Below are positions 16,770 to 25,793 of a DNA stretch of 64,000 bases, in pieces. The notes below the pieces were generated by a model. It had not been told where the DNA came from, did no database searches, and worked only from the letters and a program-made list of their open reading frames with translations. Positions within the stretch are counted from its first letter, which is position 1. Each line of letters begins with the position of its first letter. Position numbers and translations under genes: made by a program. The stretch covers positions 62,001 through 126,000 of the forward strand of contig CAZLKT010000001.1 in NCBI GenBank assembly GCA_964560205.1, read 5' to 3'. The stretch is from CAZLKT01 sp964560205. Its GTDB lineage: Bacteria > Pseudomonadota > Alphaproteobacteria > Holosporales > Holosporaceae.

Positions 16770-17569
16770 CAGGAATACTCTGTGAGAAGGTGTTTTGCAA
16801 TATGAACATAGGCTTGGGAGCCTGACGCGTGGCGATTATAAAGAATGGAGGGTTTCCCATGGGATGCAGCTTCCGCGATGGAAACATTGCGAGGAATTTC
16901 AGTATCAAAAACCTTGGTTTTTAAGGTATTTCGAACATCTTGGATAATCTCTTTATGCAGAAGGCATCGTTTATCGTACATGGTAAGAAGAATGCCCAGG
17001 AGTTTCAAAGAAGGGTTCCATGCTTTTTGGATGTTTTTAATGGTGGAGAGAAGGCGGCTCAGTCCTTCCAGAGCATAAAACTCACATTGCAAAGGAATAA
17101 GTACATGGGATGCAGCCACCAAAGCATTTACGGTAAGAAGACCAAGGGAGGGAGAGCAGTCTATGAAAATAAAATCATAGAGCTCTCTGATGTCTTCTAA
17201 AAATGACGACAAGTGTTTTTCTCTCTGCTCCAAAGGCACAAGTTCAATTTCTGCCACTGCAAGTTCTTGGGAGGAAAGGAGCACATGCAAATGTGGTATA
17301 TAGGTTTCATAGATGCTCTCCTCTAGAGTGTGTTCCTGGGAAAGCACGGAATAGACATTTTTGGAAGATGGTTGTATGCCAAGACCTATGCCAATGTGTC
17401 CTTGGGGATCTAAATCAACCATGAGGGTTTTTTTCCCACTTGCAGCAAAAGCTGTGGCAATATTGAGTACCGTGGTGGTTTTTCCCACGCCCCCCTTTTG
17501 GTTCATGGTAACGATAATAGGGGCCTTTGACCGATTTAAGGGAGAGGGAGAATGTTCCACGTGAAACAT
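16766..17569 (-). CDS. parA: Chromosome-partitioning ATPase ParA (Soj)
   Basis: ParA-type ATPase that moves ParB-parS complexes to the poles. The deviant Walker A KGGVGKTTT occupies residues 25-33, followed by MVDLDPQGH and the FIFIDCSPSLGLLTVNAL motif. The N-terminal extension MFHVEHS is encoded by a parS palindrome that covers the start codon. There is no ribosome site upstream, so translation may begin on a near-leaderless message. The usual partner parB does not follow; ruvC does, with a four-base overlap. rsmG/mnmG, the usual upstream neighbours, are replaced by tgt. Confidence 0.93.
   Translation of the reverse strand: MFHVEHSPSPLNRSKAPIIVTMNQKGGVGKTTTVLNIATAFAASGKKTLMVDLDPQGHIGIGLGIQPSSKNVYSVLSQEHTLEESIYETYIPHLHVLLSSQELAVAEIELVPLEQREKHLSSFLEDIRELYDFIFIDCSPSLGLLTVNALVAASHVLIPLQCEFYALEGLSRLLSTIKNIQKAWNPSLKLLGILLTMYDKRCLLHKEIIQDVRNTLKTKVFDTEIPRNVSIAEAASHGKPSILYNRHASGSQAYVHIAKHLLTEYSW
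17553..17568. promoter_or_regulatory. parS site 1 (overlaps the parA start codon)
   Basis: The 16 bases TGTTCCACGTGAAACA match the ParB-binding consensus TGTTnCACGTGnAACA exactly. The site covers the parA start codon and its first codons, so ParB binding here would be expected to repress parA as well as mark the partition locus. Confidence 0.9.
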
Positions 17570-17658
17570 AGATGAAGAAAAATAATAGGACGAGTATAGC
17601 CCATCACTTTTTTGTATGCAAGAAAATGTTTAAAGAGAGGGCCTTGCATAAAAAAGAA

Positions 17659-17674
17659 TGTTCCACGTGGAACA
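17659..17674. promoter_or_regulatory. parS site 2 (between parA and tgt)
   Basis: The perfectly palindromic 16-mer TGTTCCACGTGGAACA matches the parS consensus, 106 bases from site 1 and just downstream of tgt. Two closely spaced sites suggest the window includes the chromosome partition locus, which in alphaproteobacteria normally lies near the replication origin. Confidence 0.9.
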
Positions 17675-17682
17675 TGTGGAGG

Positions 17683-18876
17683 TCACCCTATCCATTTTTT
17701 TTCCATGAGGGGAAGGGTGTCTGTGTCTATGCCATGGCGAATATCTGAAAAAAGTGTGTTCATGGTATGGACATTGTGAATGGTAATGGCGGTGAGAGCT
17801 AAGAGCTCTTTTGCTTTGATGAGATGATGGAGATAAGCTCGACTGTAGGATGAGCATGTCCAGCATGAACATGTGGAGGAAATGGGGCGAAAATCTGACT
17901 GGAAACAAGCTTTGGAGAGATCAATATGATGACGACCATGGAAATCCTCCTGGGCATCGTTCCAGTACTCCATGGAAATGAGGGCATTTCCATGACGACC
18001 CAAACGAGTTGGTGCCACGCAGTCAAAAGTATCGATGCCTTTTTTCACATGAACGAAAATATCCTCCATGCCTCCGATACCTAAAAGATGAATGGGACGA
18101 TGGAGCGAAAGGTGCTGCATGGTTGTGCCTACCACATGATACATTTGTTCTTTATTTTTTCCTAAGGAGCCTCCAATGGCGTGTCCAAAGAAAGGAAGCT
18201 CATTGATGTACTCGGCGCTTTTTTTTCTTAAATCATCATAGATGCCGCCCTGTACAATACCATATAGCCCCTGAATTCCTGTGTCTGTTTTCTGAAACTC
18301 CCTTAAGCTTCGCTGAGCCCATCGATGGCTCCGCTCCATGGAGCGCTCTGTGTATGTGCGATGTACATGAAATGGAGTGCACTCATCTAAAACACAGATG
18401 AGATCTGCACCAATGTTCTGCTGAATAGTGATGGACGACTCTGGTGAAAGGAAATATTTTTTTCCATTAACATATGAGTGAAAAAATGCTCCATCCTCTG
18501 TGATTTTTGTCAAGGATCGAAGATTATTTGGATGTTTTCCTCGTTGTCCTTTAATTTCCTGAGAAACTGAGCCGTGGCCTAAACTAAAGATTTGATATCC
18601 ACCAGAGTCAGTAAATACAGGTCCACTCCACCCCATGAACCTATGAATACCTCCTGCTTTCTTCACTAATTCAGAGCCCGGCTGTACCATGAGGTGATAT
18701 GTGTTTGATAAGAGAATTTGTGTGTTATGTGCGAGAATGGCTTCCAGAGGAAGTCCCTTTAGGGTAGCTTTTGTGGCGCAAAACAAGAAGGCTGGGGTCT
18801 CAACTGTACCATGGGGTGTGTGAATGCATCCTCGTCGTCCAGAAGATGTGTTTTTGTATATGGAAAAAGCGAGCAT
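17683..18876 (-). CDS. tgt: tRNA-guanine transglycosylase (queuosine synthesis)
   Basis: Exchanges G34 of GUN-anticodon tRNAs for a queuine precursor. The 397-residue protein has SNTYHLMVQPG, the catalytic-region FTDSGGYQIFSL near residue 90, the GLYGIVQGGIYDDLR motif, the second Asp in FDCVAPTRLGRHGNAL, and the zinc ligands CSCWTCSSYSRAYLHH near the C-terminus. All hallmarks are intact. The downstream end abuts parS site 2; pgsA lies 15 bases upstream on the same strand. Confidence 0.97.
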   Translation of the reverse strand: MLAFSIYKNTSSGRRGCIHTPHGTVETPAFLFCATKATLKGLPLEAILAHNTQILLSNTYHLMVQPGSELVKKAGGIHRFMGWSGPVFTDSGGYQIFSLGHGSVSQEIKGQRGKHPNNLRSLTKITEDGAFFHSYVNGKKYFLSPESSITIQQNIGADLICVLDECTPFHVHRTYTERSMERSHRWAQRSLREFQKTDTGIQGLYGIVQGGIYDDLRKKSAEYINELPFFGHAIGGSLGKNKEQMYHVVGTTMQHLSLHRPIHLLGIGGMEDIFVHVKKGIDTFDCVAPTRLGRHGNALISMEYWNDAQEDFHGRHHIDLSKACFQSDFRPISSTCSCWTCSSYSRAYLHHLIKAKELLALTAITIHNVHTMNTLFSDIRHGIDTDTLPLMEKKWIG

Positions 18877-18891
18877 TGATAATCCTTTTTT

Positions 18892-19437
18892 CTATTTTTC
18901 TTCATCAAAAACTTTTCTCGCCTTGAGAAAGTACATAAAACCAGTCCATAAAGTGAGGGCGCATGTCATCCAGAGGAAAAGAGCTGTACAGCCAGAGAGA
19001 AAAGGATTTCTGTGAAAGAGAAGCAGACAAAAGATACTTGCTATCTGGCACGTGGTTTTCCATCGCGCAAGGGGCGTTACTGAAAGGACATGTATTTCTT
19101 GAGATGCATACTGCCGAAAACCCAACAGCACAATTTCCCTAAACAAAATAAGAATAACAGGAATCACATTGATGGAGTGGACATATCCCCCACACCCACA
19201 TGCAAAAAATGATAAAAGTACGAGCATCTTATCGGCTAAAGGATCGAGGAATTTTCCCAGCTCAGATTGAGAGTTGGTTTTTCTGGCAATATATCCATCA
19301 AGATAATCTGTGAGACTTGTTACGAGCAAAAGACACAGACCACAGTTGAAAAGGAATTTTCCCTGTGAAAGAAGACAGAGACAAATAACAGGACTGAGAA
19401 AAAGGCGGCTGAGGGTAATGCTTACGGGAATATTCAC
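18892..19437 (-). CDS. pgsA: CDP-diacylglycerol--glycerol-3-phosphate 3-phosphatidyltransferase
   Basis: Makes phosphatidylglycerophosphate in the inner membrane. The CDP-alcohol phosphotransferase signature is complete: DGYIARKTNSQSELGKFLDP fits D-G-x2-A-R-x8-G-x3-D, and the last Asp follows in PLADK. The 181 residues contain about five hydrophobic segments. uvrC lies 33 bases upstream on the same strand, an order also common in other bacteria. Confidence 0.95.
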   Translation of the reverse strand: MNIPVSITLSRLFLSPVICLCLLSQGKFLFNCGLCLLLVTSLTDYLDGYIARKTNSQSELGKFLDPLADKMLVLLSFFACGCGGYVHSINVIPVILILFREIVLLGFRQYASQEIHVLSVTPLARWKTTCQIASIFCLLLFHRNPFLSGCTALFLWMTCALTLWTGFMYFLKARKVFDEEK

Positions 19438-19470
19438 TGTACATCCATGATGATAATGCGTTCTTTCATT

Positions 19471-21270
19471 CTAAGTTATGTGATGAAAAAAGTCATGGAG
19501 TTTTTTTGCCAGCTGTGGGGAAATACCTGGAATCTTTTGAAGTTCTTCTCTGGTGGCGGTTAAAAGGTTTTCTGGGGTGGGGAAGTGTCGCAGAAGAGCC
19601 TTTTTTCGTTCCGGTGTCATGCCTCCTATGGTATCCATATCTGTTTTGAGCATATCTTTTCTTTTGCTTTTTCTATGGTGGGTAATGGCGAATCTGTGGG
19701 CCTCATCGCGAAGTCTTTGTAAAAGAGAGAAAATCGTTGGATACTTTTCAAGGGAGACGATTCCGTATATGGTGTGAAAGGTCTCCTCTCCGATTTTTCG
19801 ATGAGCCCCCTTGGAAATGGCCACAAGGGGAATGTGGCTGAGCCCCATCTGTTCCAAAGTTTCGTGCACTGCTGAAAGCTGGCCCTTGCCCCCATCAATG
19901 AGCAAAAAATCTGGCATGGGAAGCTGTGAGGTGCTAAAACGTTTTCTCATGACATGACGCATCATGGCGTAATCGTCCTCGCCATGGTGCAAAGAAAAAA
20001 GACGATAGTCTTTTTTGCAAAAACCTTCTGGTGTAGCTACCACGAGGGCACTGAAGGCATTTTCTCCTCGTAAATGGCTGTTATCATAGACCTCAACTCG
20101 TTGTGGTGGGTGCTGTAAGAAGGGAAAAGCCAGAACCAGGTCCTTCCAAGGTTGAATTTGCCTACGAATATGGACTTCCAATGCTTTTTGTGCGTTGGAG
20201 AGTGCATGGTTCACAATGGCTCTTTTATTTCCCCTCTGAGGATACACGAAAGTCACCTTCTGTTTGCACGATGCCCTGAGGGAATCTTGAAGGATTTTTT
20301 CCAGAGGATGACTGAGAAGGATTTTTTCTGGGAGGGATGTGGTGTCATAAAATTGTTGAATGAAAGCTGAGAGAACCTGCCCTTCTCCATCCTTTTCAGT
20401 TTCAGGAAAGAAGAAAACCTCTGCCCCATAATTGGCGCCATGACGAAAACAGAAAAGTTGTATGGCTGTTATTCCATCCTGAAAAAATGCGGCCAGCACA
20501 TCGGCATTTTTTATCTGGGGGTCATGAATGGTCTGTTTGTTCTGGACATATTCCAGAGCATGAAGGCGGTCCCGAAGCCGAGCAGCCTTTTCGTATTCTT
20601 CATGAAAACTTGCCTGGTTCATTATCCTGAGCCACTCTTTTTTCACCTCTGCGGAACGTCCTTTTAAAAAGGCCATGGCATCATGAACATTTTTTTTGTA
20701 GTCCTCCTCGGTAATGTATCCCACACACGGCGCACTGCAACGCTTGATGTGATATTGGAGGCACGGTCGAGTCCTTTGGGCAAAAAATTTATCAGAGCAT
20801 GACCGGAGAAGGAATGCTTTGTGTAGTCCTTTCAGAAGATTTTTGAGAGCTTCATAAGATAAAAATGGGCCAAAATATGCCAGAGAATTTTCCACAGTTT
20901 TTTGTCCCTTAATCAAGGGAAACTCATGTTGTGTGAGAATAATATATGTGTGAGCTTGTGCCCCCTTGAGAAGAATATTATATGGAGGAGCAAATTTTCG
21001 AATAAAATTTGCTTCAAGAAGAAGGGCTTCCAGCTCTGTTTGGGTAATGGTAAACTCCACAGATGCCACCTGCTGTACCATGCGACGCAAATGGTGGGGA
21101 AGGCGTGGGAGCAAGGTATAGCTTCTGACTCGCTTTGCAATATCCTTGGCCTTGCCTATATAGAGATTCTTTCCTTCTGCACTCATCATGCGGTAAACTC
21201 CCGGCATGTGTGGAAGATTTTTAAGGGCAGCAAGAAGAACATGTACTCCGGTGGACAGATTTTTCTCCAC
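19471..21270 (-). CDS. uvrC: UvrABC system protein C
   Basis: Makes the two incisions in nucleotide excision repair. The 599-residue product has the GIY-YIG nuclease at the start (MPGVYRMMSAEGKNLYIGKA), Cys-containing CLQYHIKRCSAPCVGY, a UVR motif EYEKAARLRDRLHALE, the RNase H-like endonuclease half (VEVYDNSHLRGEN, PDFLLIDGGKGQLSA) and tandem helix-hairpin-helix motifs at the end (LQKIPGISPQLAKKL). Length and order are normal. It is divergent from the ABC exporter across an AT-rich region of about 115 bases. Confidence 0.97.
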   Translation of the reverse strand: MEKNLSTGVHVLLAALKNLPHMPGVYRMMSAEGKNLYIGKAKDIAKRVRSYTLLPRLPHHLRRMVQQVASVEFTITQTELEALLLEANFIRKFAPPYNILLKGAQAHTYIILTQHEFPLIKGQKTVENSLAYFGPFLSYEALKNLLKGLHKAFLLRSCSDKFFAQRTRPCLQYHIKRCSAPCVGYITEEDYKKNVHDAMAFLKGRSAEVKKEWLRIMNQASFHEEYEKAARLRDRLHALEYVQNKQTIHDPQIKNADVLAAFFQDGITAIQLFCFRHGANYGAEVFFFPETEKDGEGQVLSAFIQQFYDTTSLPEKILLSHPLEKILQDSLRASCKQKVTFVYPQRGNKRAIVNHALSNAQKALEVHIRRQIQPWKDLVLAFPFLQHPPQRVEVYDNSHLRGENAFSALVVATPEGFCKKDYRLFSLHHGEDDYAMMRHVMRKRFSTSQLPMPDFLLIDGGKGQLSAVHETLEQMGLSHIPLVAISKGAHRKIGEETFHTIYGIVSLEKYPTIFSLLQRLRDEAHRFAITHHRKSKRKDMLKTDMDTIGGMTPERKKALLRHFPTPENLLTATREELQKIPGISPQLAKKLHDFFHHIT

Positions 21271-21387
21271 AAAAACAATATAAAAAATTTTATAGTAATT
21301 TTAAGAAAAAATAACTTTTATGCAAGTGAATGATTATAAAATATCCCAAGAGAAATAGCTGATTTCCCCCATGTCCTCAAAGCAAAC

Positions 21388-23238
21388 ATGGGAAGAGCAG
21401 TTTCTTTTATAAGGTATTTTCTTTATACTGAGTTGGTATTTATTTCTGGATTTTTTATGACTGTTGGAAATTTTTTTCTTTTTGCTCTGCGACCATTTTG
21501 GAAGTATTTAATAGGCCTTGCCGTGATGTCCTTTGGGTGGGCGCTGGTTATCAATGTTCAGCCCTATGTGCTCCACCGTATTATTGACACCATATCCTAT
21601 GAGAGGGCCCTTTTGGGAGATGGGCTTTTCATGCGAGTTTTTTGGTTCATTGCCATGTACCTTGGGTTAGGATTCAGCATTGTGCTTTTGATTCGCTATC
21701 ATCATGTATTCATGGCATTTTTTGCCCCCCGACAACGAGAGTTTTTGTCACTGTCATTGATGGATCGCATGATGCAGCACTCTGCATCTTTTTATGTCAA
21801 AAATTTATCGGGGAGTCTTACCAATCGCATTAATGAGATTACTATTTATACGCCAGAGGTTGTGGATATTTGTATAAACGATTTTCTGACGTGCTTTCTC
21901 ACACTAATTTTTGCCCTTTATAATTTAAGCACTGTGCACTATAAGTTTGCCTTGGCCCTTGTGGTGTGGCTTTCTATTTTTTTGGGCCTGGGGACAACAT
22001 TTTTGTTTCGTAACACGCATCTTGTGGGCGCATCTGCTGAATCCAGAGCACAGGTGGTGGGACGCATTGTGGATATGATTTCCAATATGCTGAGCATTCG
22101 GCTTTTTTCCAAAAAGATGTACGAGCAGAATTTTTTGAAAAAAGTCACCACAGAGTCTAAGGACAGGGATCAGAAGCGGGATTTTTTTCATCTCCATTTA
22201 CAGACTTTTCAAGGGTTTTCCTTCTGGATCTTTGAGATTATATGCTTTTGGTGGCTGCTTCATGGCATTGTGGATGGAAGCATTACAGCGGGCGCTTTTG
22301 TGCTGATTCTCACCATGAACCTTCAAATCCTTGATCAGTTTTGGAAGCTTTCCAAAGAGGTGCAAAAATTTTGGGAAAAATTAGGAAGTATACGTCAGGC
22401 GTTGAAGGTCATTTATCAAGAGAGTGATGCACGGAGGGTGTACGGTGATGCAGTGTTGCAGGTGACAAAGGGGAAGATTGTTTTTGATAAGGTCCAGTTT
22501 TTTTATGAGGATTCTGTGCCGCTTTTTGAAGATAAAACCATTGTTATTTCTGGAGGGCAAAAGGTGGGGCTCGTGGGATATTCCGGCAGTGGAAAATCTA
22601 CATTTATTAATTTGATTCTTCGTCTGTATGATGTGACAGAAGGCCGTATTTCCATTGATGATCAGGATATCAGTGATGTTACTGAGGAGAGCCTTTATAA
22701 AGCTATTTCTGTGATTCCCCAAGACTGTTGTCTTTTTAATCGAAGCATCATGGACAATATTCGATATGGAAGGGAGACGGCCACTGATGAAGAGGTGTAT
22801 GAAGCAGCAAAGAAAGCGGAGCTTCATGATGTTATTTGTCGTTTGCCCCACGGGTATCAGACCATGCTAGGGGATAGAGGGGGCCGTTTATCTGGTGGGC
22901 AACGGCAGCGGGTTGTTATTGCACGTGCCATTTTAAAAAATGCCCCCATCCTTATTATTGATGAAGCCACGAGCCATCAGGATGGCATCACAGAGTCCAA
23001 ATTAAAATCCATGCTCTCCACTTTAATAGAGAATAAGACGGTGCTCTTTGTGTCCCATCGCCTTACCACTTTGGAGGGTATGGATCGCGTCTTGGTTTTT
23101 GATGGAGGACGTATTGTGCAGGATGGCCCCCATGAAAAGCTTTTGAAAGAAGAGGGGATGTATCGAGCACTGTGGAGTCTTCACAAAGAGTCCCTTCGAA
23201 GAGGAGAGGAGGGGGACCTCATACCACAGGGGTCATAG
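21388..23238 (+). CDS. ABC exporter, fused permease and ATPase
   Basis: A 616-residue half-transporter of the MsbA/Atm1-like exporter type. The N-terminal half has six membrane helices; the ATPase half has Walker A GYSGSGKSTF, the Q-loop VIPQDCCLFNRSIMDNIRYG, signature LSGGQRQRVVIARA, Walker B ILIIDEATS and the H-loop VSHRLTTLE. The D-loop position reads SHQD instead of the common SALD. The substrate could be lipid A core, a peptide or a glutathione-linked compound; I cannot decide. It stands alone, divergent from uvrC and convergent with rplI. Confidence 0.88.
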   Translation: MGRAVSFIRYFLYTELVFISGFFMTVGNFFLFALRPFWKYLIGLAVMSFGWALVINVQPYVLHRIIDTISYERALLGDGLFMRVFWFIAMYLGLGFSIVLLIRYHHVFMAFFAPRQREFLSLSLMDRMMQHSASFYVKNLSGSLTNRINEITIYTPEVVDICINDFLTCFLTLIFALYNLSTVHYKFALALVVWLSIFLGLGTTFLFRNTHLVGASAESRAQVVGRIVDMISNMLSIRLFSKKMYEQNFLKKVTTESKDRDQKRDFFHLHLQTFQGFSFWIFEIICFWWLLHGIVDGSITAGAFVLILTMNLQILDQFWKLSKEVQKFWEKLGSIRQALKVIYQESDARRVYGDAVLQVTKGKIVFDKVQFFYEDSVPLFEDKTIVISGGQKVGLVGYSGSGKSTFINLILRLYDVTEGRISIDDQDISDVTEESLYKAISVIPQDCCLFNRSIMDNIRYGRETATDEEVYEAAKKAELHDVICRLPHGYQTMLGDRGGRLSGGQRQRVVIARAILKNAPILIIDEATSHQDGITESKLKSMLSTLIENKTVLFVSHRLTTLEGMDRVLVFDGGRIVQDGPHEKLLKEEGMYRALWSLHKESLRRGEEGDLIPQGS

Positions 23239-23355
23239 GGGAAACATATTTCTGAGGGGCTTGATTGTGTACCGTTTGCTGCGCTCAAGAAGACTGTGAT
23301 ATTTGTGGATGCTGTGGGTTGGGACGCAAGTCCTCTATGTGATAAAGATTGCTGT

Positions 23356-23380
23356 CATCTGAGGGGCTTTCCTTCAGATG
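23356..23380 (-). terminator. Hairpin downstream of rplI
   Basis: CATCTGA and TCAGATG form a seven-pair stem with an 11-base loop about 90 bases past the rplI stop and about 120 bases past the convergent ABC exporter. There is no T-run, so this is a weak terminator candidate or a chance hairpin. The rest of 23239-23471 shows no convincing gene. Confidence 0.25.
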
Positions 23381-23471
23381 AAGCGTTGGCGTGGTATGTG
23401 ACATCACAATGGTGCCATTGCATATCCCAAAACTGAGACCATGAGGTTCTTTATTCTTCTATGTCCATCCC

Positions 23472-23930
23472 TTATCTTCTTGTAACTTGAAGGGAGATGG
23501 AAGTGATGACCTTGGGATGCAAGACCACTGTCACCGTATGGGTTCCAAGCTTTTTAATGAGAGTGGGGATGTTAATGTGGTTACGAGGCACAGACACACC
23601 CTTCTCTTCCAAAAGCCTGACCACATCAGAAACCGTTACGGATCCATAGAGCACATCGTTATCTCCTGCTTCTCGAGAAAGCGAAAAAGTCTCGTTGGCG
23701 ATTTTTTCCAAAAGCACCTGTGCCTCTTCCTGATCCTTCTCATCCTGAAGTATGAGTGACTGTTTCCTTTTTTCCAAATCCAGCAACGCCTCCTTGGTGG
23801 CGGAACATGCAAGTCCCTTTTTTTGAAGGTATCTAAAGTATCCAAGAGCCACAGGGAGGACATCTCCTGCATGGGCAGTGCGTCCAGATTTCTTGATGGA
23901 TTTGAGCAAAATAACATTAATGGTTGCCAT
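23472..23930 (-). CDS. rplI: 50S ribosomal protein L9
   Basis: L9 binds 23S rRNA near the L1 stalk. The start MATINVILLKSIKKSGRTAHAGDVLPVALGYFRYL replaces a longer upstream frame (start at 24002) because it matches the L9 N-terminal domain. The connecting helix (DLEKRKQSLILQDEKDQEEAQVLL) and the C-terminal RNA-binding domain follow; total length is 152 residues. The start overlaps the end of the DUF2232 gene by 14 bases. It is the last gene of the rpsF-rpsR-DUF2232-rplI operon. Confidence 0.96.
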   Translation of the reverse strand: MATINVILLKSIKKSGRTAHAGDVLPVALGYFRYLQKKGLACSATKEALLDLEKRKQSLILQDEKDQEEAQVLLEKIANETFSLSREAGDNDVLYGSVTVSDVVRLLEEKGVSVPRNHINIPTLIKKLGTHTVTVVLHPKVITSISLQVTRR

Positions 23931-24789
23931 GATTTTTTCTCCGTTTAGTTTTTTTATGAGAAGGAAAAGAGTATGCTGTGCGCCAAGGTGCAAAAAGGGC
24001 ATAGAGAGCTGCTATAAGGGGCCCCCCACACAAGGTGACTCCAAGGAAAAAAAACGTTTTATGAACCTTGGAAGGAAAGTTTTTTTGAGAAAGCGCAATA
24101 ACGCCTTCGCATACAAATGGTACAAAACTTATAAGTAACATATTGCCAAAAAAGATACGGTCTTCCGTGAAAGAAAAGAGGAAAAGACACTGAGACCCAA
24201 TGATCCAGCAGTAATCCCATAGTGTGGTTCGAAAATGTAGAGGCGTCACACTCTTTGTATAATGCATCTTTGTCACAAAGACCACCGCACATACAAAGGA
24301 AAAAAAGAGCGTCAGCAGTCCTGGTACAAAAAAAGATAACCCGGCCATATGCTGTGTCTCAGCAAAAACATAGGAATCTTCTTGCAAAAGCGCTAGGAGC
24401 GTGGTAAAGGAAAAAAAGAGTGAGAAAAGAGAAAGAAACGGGAGCTCTTTCCTGCGAGAAAGGAACTTTCCATGAATGGCACAGAAAAGCCCTGGGAAAA
24501 ACCCATGGAGCACCCACAAAAGAGAAACGGAAGAGGTGATGTTGTCACCTCTCCCGCATAATCCTGTAACCACAGCAGAAGATATAAGCAAAAACAAGGC
24601 ATATTCCCACGGAGCCCATATGGAAAAACCTAGGAGAATGCTTATACAAAGCACATGCCCCATGAGGAGATCGGGACAGTACACATAAAGCGCTGCGAGT
24701 CCACAGAGGAAAGACACAATAAAGCACAAGGGCCCCATAGAGGACTTTGAAAATATTTTAGAAAAAAAATCAGACAAAAGAGCAGCCAT
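23917..24789 (-). CDS. Polytopic membrane protein of the rpsR-rplI operon (DUF2232-like)
   Basis: A 290-residue inner-membrane protein with about eight hydrophobic segments and a short basic tail (SHKKTKRRKNHGNH). Its position between rpsR and rplI is that of the uncharacterised DUF2232/YybS-like proteins found in alphaproteobacteria, and this, rather than a visible motif, is the basis of the call. It begins three bases after the rpsR stop and overlaps rplI by 14 bases, so its expression is tied to ribosomal protein synthesis. Function unknown. Confidence 0.75.
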   Translation of the reverse strand: MAALLSDFFSKIFSKSSMGPLCFIVSFLCGLAALYVYCPDLLMGHVLCISILLGFSIWAPWEYALFLLISSAVVTGLCGRGDNITSSVSLLWVLHGFFPGLFCAIHGKFLSRRKELPFLSLFSLFFSFTTLLALLQEDSYVFAETQHMAGLSFFVPGLLTLFFSFVCAVVFVTKMHYTKSVTPLHFRTTLWDYCWIIGSQCLFLFSFTEDRIFFGNMLLISFVPFVCEGVIALSQKNFPSKVHKTFFFLGVTLCGGPLIAALYALFAPWRTAYSFPSHKKTKRRKNHGNH

Positions 24790-24792
24790 GAG

Positions 24793-25005
24793 TTAATTTA
24801 TGGTGTAAGGGATAAGGGCCAAGAAGCGTGCACGCTTAATAGCTTTGTTAATGAGGGCCTGTTGACTTCTGGAGCAGCCAGTCATGCGTGCAGGAATGAT
24901 TTTTCCTCCCTCTGTGATGCACCGCTTCAGAAATCTGATGTTTTTATAGTCAATATCTTTTGTCTCCATAACGCCTTGGGCGTTATTTCTGCTGAATCCT
25001 TTCAT
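24793..25005 (-). CDS. rpsR: 30S ribosomal protein S18
   Basis: S18 pairs with S6 on the platform of the small subunit. The 70-residue product has the conserved IDYKNIRFLKRCITEGGKI and PARMTGCSRSQQ followed by a basic AIKRARFLALIPY end. It overlaps the rpsF stop by four bases, giving coupled translation of the S6-S18 pair. Confidence 0.97.
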   Translation of the reverse strand: MKGFSRNNAQGVMETKDIDYKNIRFLKRCITEGGKIIPARMTGCSRSQQALINKAIKRARFLALIPYTIN

Positions 25006-25478
25006 AGCTTGTCCTCCTTCCCATGTAGATCATTATGTTCTTTGTGCTCTTGCTGTTCTTGTCGGTCTTTTTGCTCCTGTTGTTCCTGAGCAGAAGAGGA
25101 ATCTCCGTTTTTGTCCACGAGAATAGCGTTCTGTGAAGAGCCGGATAGGGCGCTGGCCACAGATGAAAAATACAAAAGCGTTGGTGTCGTGATTTCCTTC
25201 AAAACTTTTGTGAGAAAAAAGCGAAGCAAACCTTTGTGAAATTTAAGGTGCCTTCGGATGATCTCAAGCTTGGAGGGGGCAATGCGAATGCCCATGAAAA
25301 AATAATGGGCCTTGCTTCTTTTCTCTACACGATACGCGAGGGTTCGAAATCCCCAATACTCCTCCACGTCCACAGTGCCATCTTCTTTCTTTATAAGGGC
25401 AGAAAGATCCTTTAACGAAGAGGACAAATCCGCCATGGATACATCCGGCCGAAAAAGTAAAACGAGTTCATATATCAT
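25002..25478 (-). CDS. rpsF: 30S ribosomal protein S6
   Basis: S6 heads the operon. The core (MIYELVLLFRPDVS, the WGFRTLAYRVEKRSKAHYF strand pair and the basic RHLKFHKGLLRFFLTK) is typical. After about residue 110 there is a long hydrophilic tail rich in Gln, Glu and Lys (EQQEQKDRQEQQEHKEH), bringing the protein to 158 residues, longer than most S6. It is followed by rpsR with a four-base overlap and preceded by a foldable leader. Confidence 0.96.
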   Translation of the reverse strand: MIYELVLLFRPDVSMADLSSSLKDLSALIKKEDGTVDVEEYWGFRTLAYRVEKRSKAHYFFMGIRIAPSKLEIIRRHLKFHKGLLRFFLTKVLKEITTPTLLYFSSVASALSGSSQNAILVDKNGDSSSAQEQQEQKDRQEQQEHKEHNDLHGKEDKL

Positions 25479-25600
25479 ATTTCATTCCTTGTGAGCAGTC
25501 CGGAGGGCCTCCCCCCCAGAAAGGTCACGCTAAGTGACAAGGGTTTTTTTCAGAACAGTATGATGCATTTTTTTTTCTAACACAAGGAGGCCCCCCATCC
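25479..25600 (-). promoter_or_regulatory. Putative structured leader of the rpsF operon
   Basis: On the transcribed strand, GGGCCTCC (complement of 25586-25593) can pair over eight bases with GGAGGCCC (complement of 25505-25512). This long-range stem encloses a perfect five-pair hairpin, GTCAC-TTAGC-GTGAC (25524-25538), about 60 bases before the rpsF start. S6:S18 autoregulatory leaders are known at this position in many bacteria; the base pairing is seen, the regulatory role is inferred. The stretch 25601-25793 up to the tlc start is AT-rich and probably carries both divergent promoters. Confidence 0.4.
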
Positions 25601-25793
25601 TCAGGAAGGCTCTTTGGGAGAGGCAACATGCCAAGGTATTGAAAAGAAAAGATTTTGATCTTTTTTATGAAAAGAAAAATTTTTTGGATTTTTTTTTCAA
25701 AATCGGTTATGTATAAAGAGAAGTTCACAGTGGATGGGTGTTTTTGTTATTTTTTTTATCAGAAATACGTATTCAAAAGAAATGAGGACATAT

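Noticed and set aside
25525..25728. Possible small minus-strand gene upstream of rpsF
   Set aside because: Low-complexity Phe/Lys/Ile-rich start with no similarity; the stretch is better explained as the AT-rich promoter and leader of rpsF and tlc.
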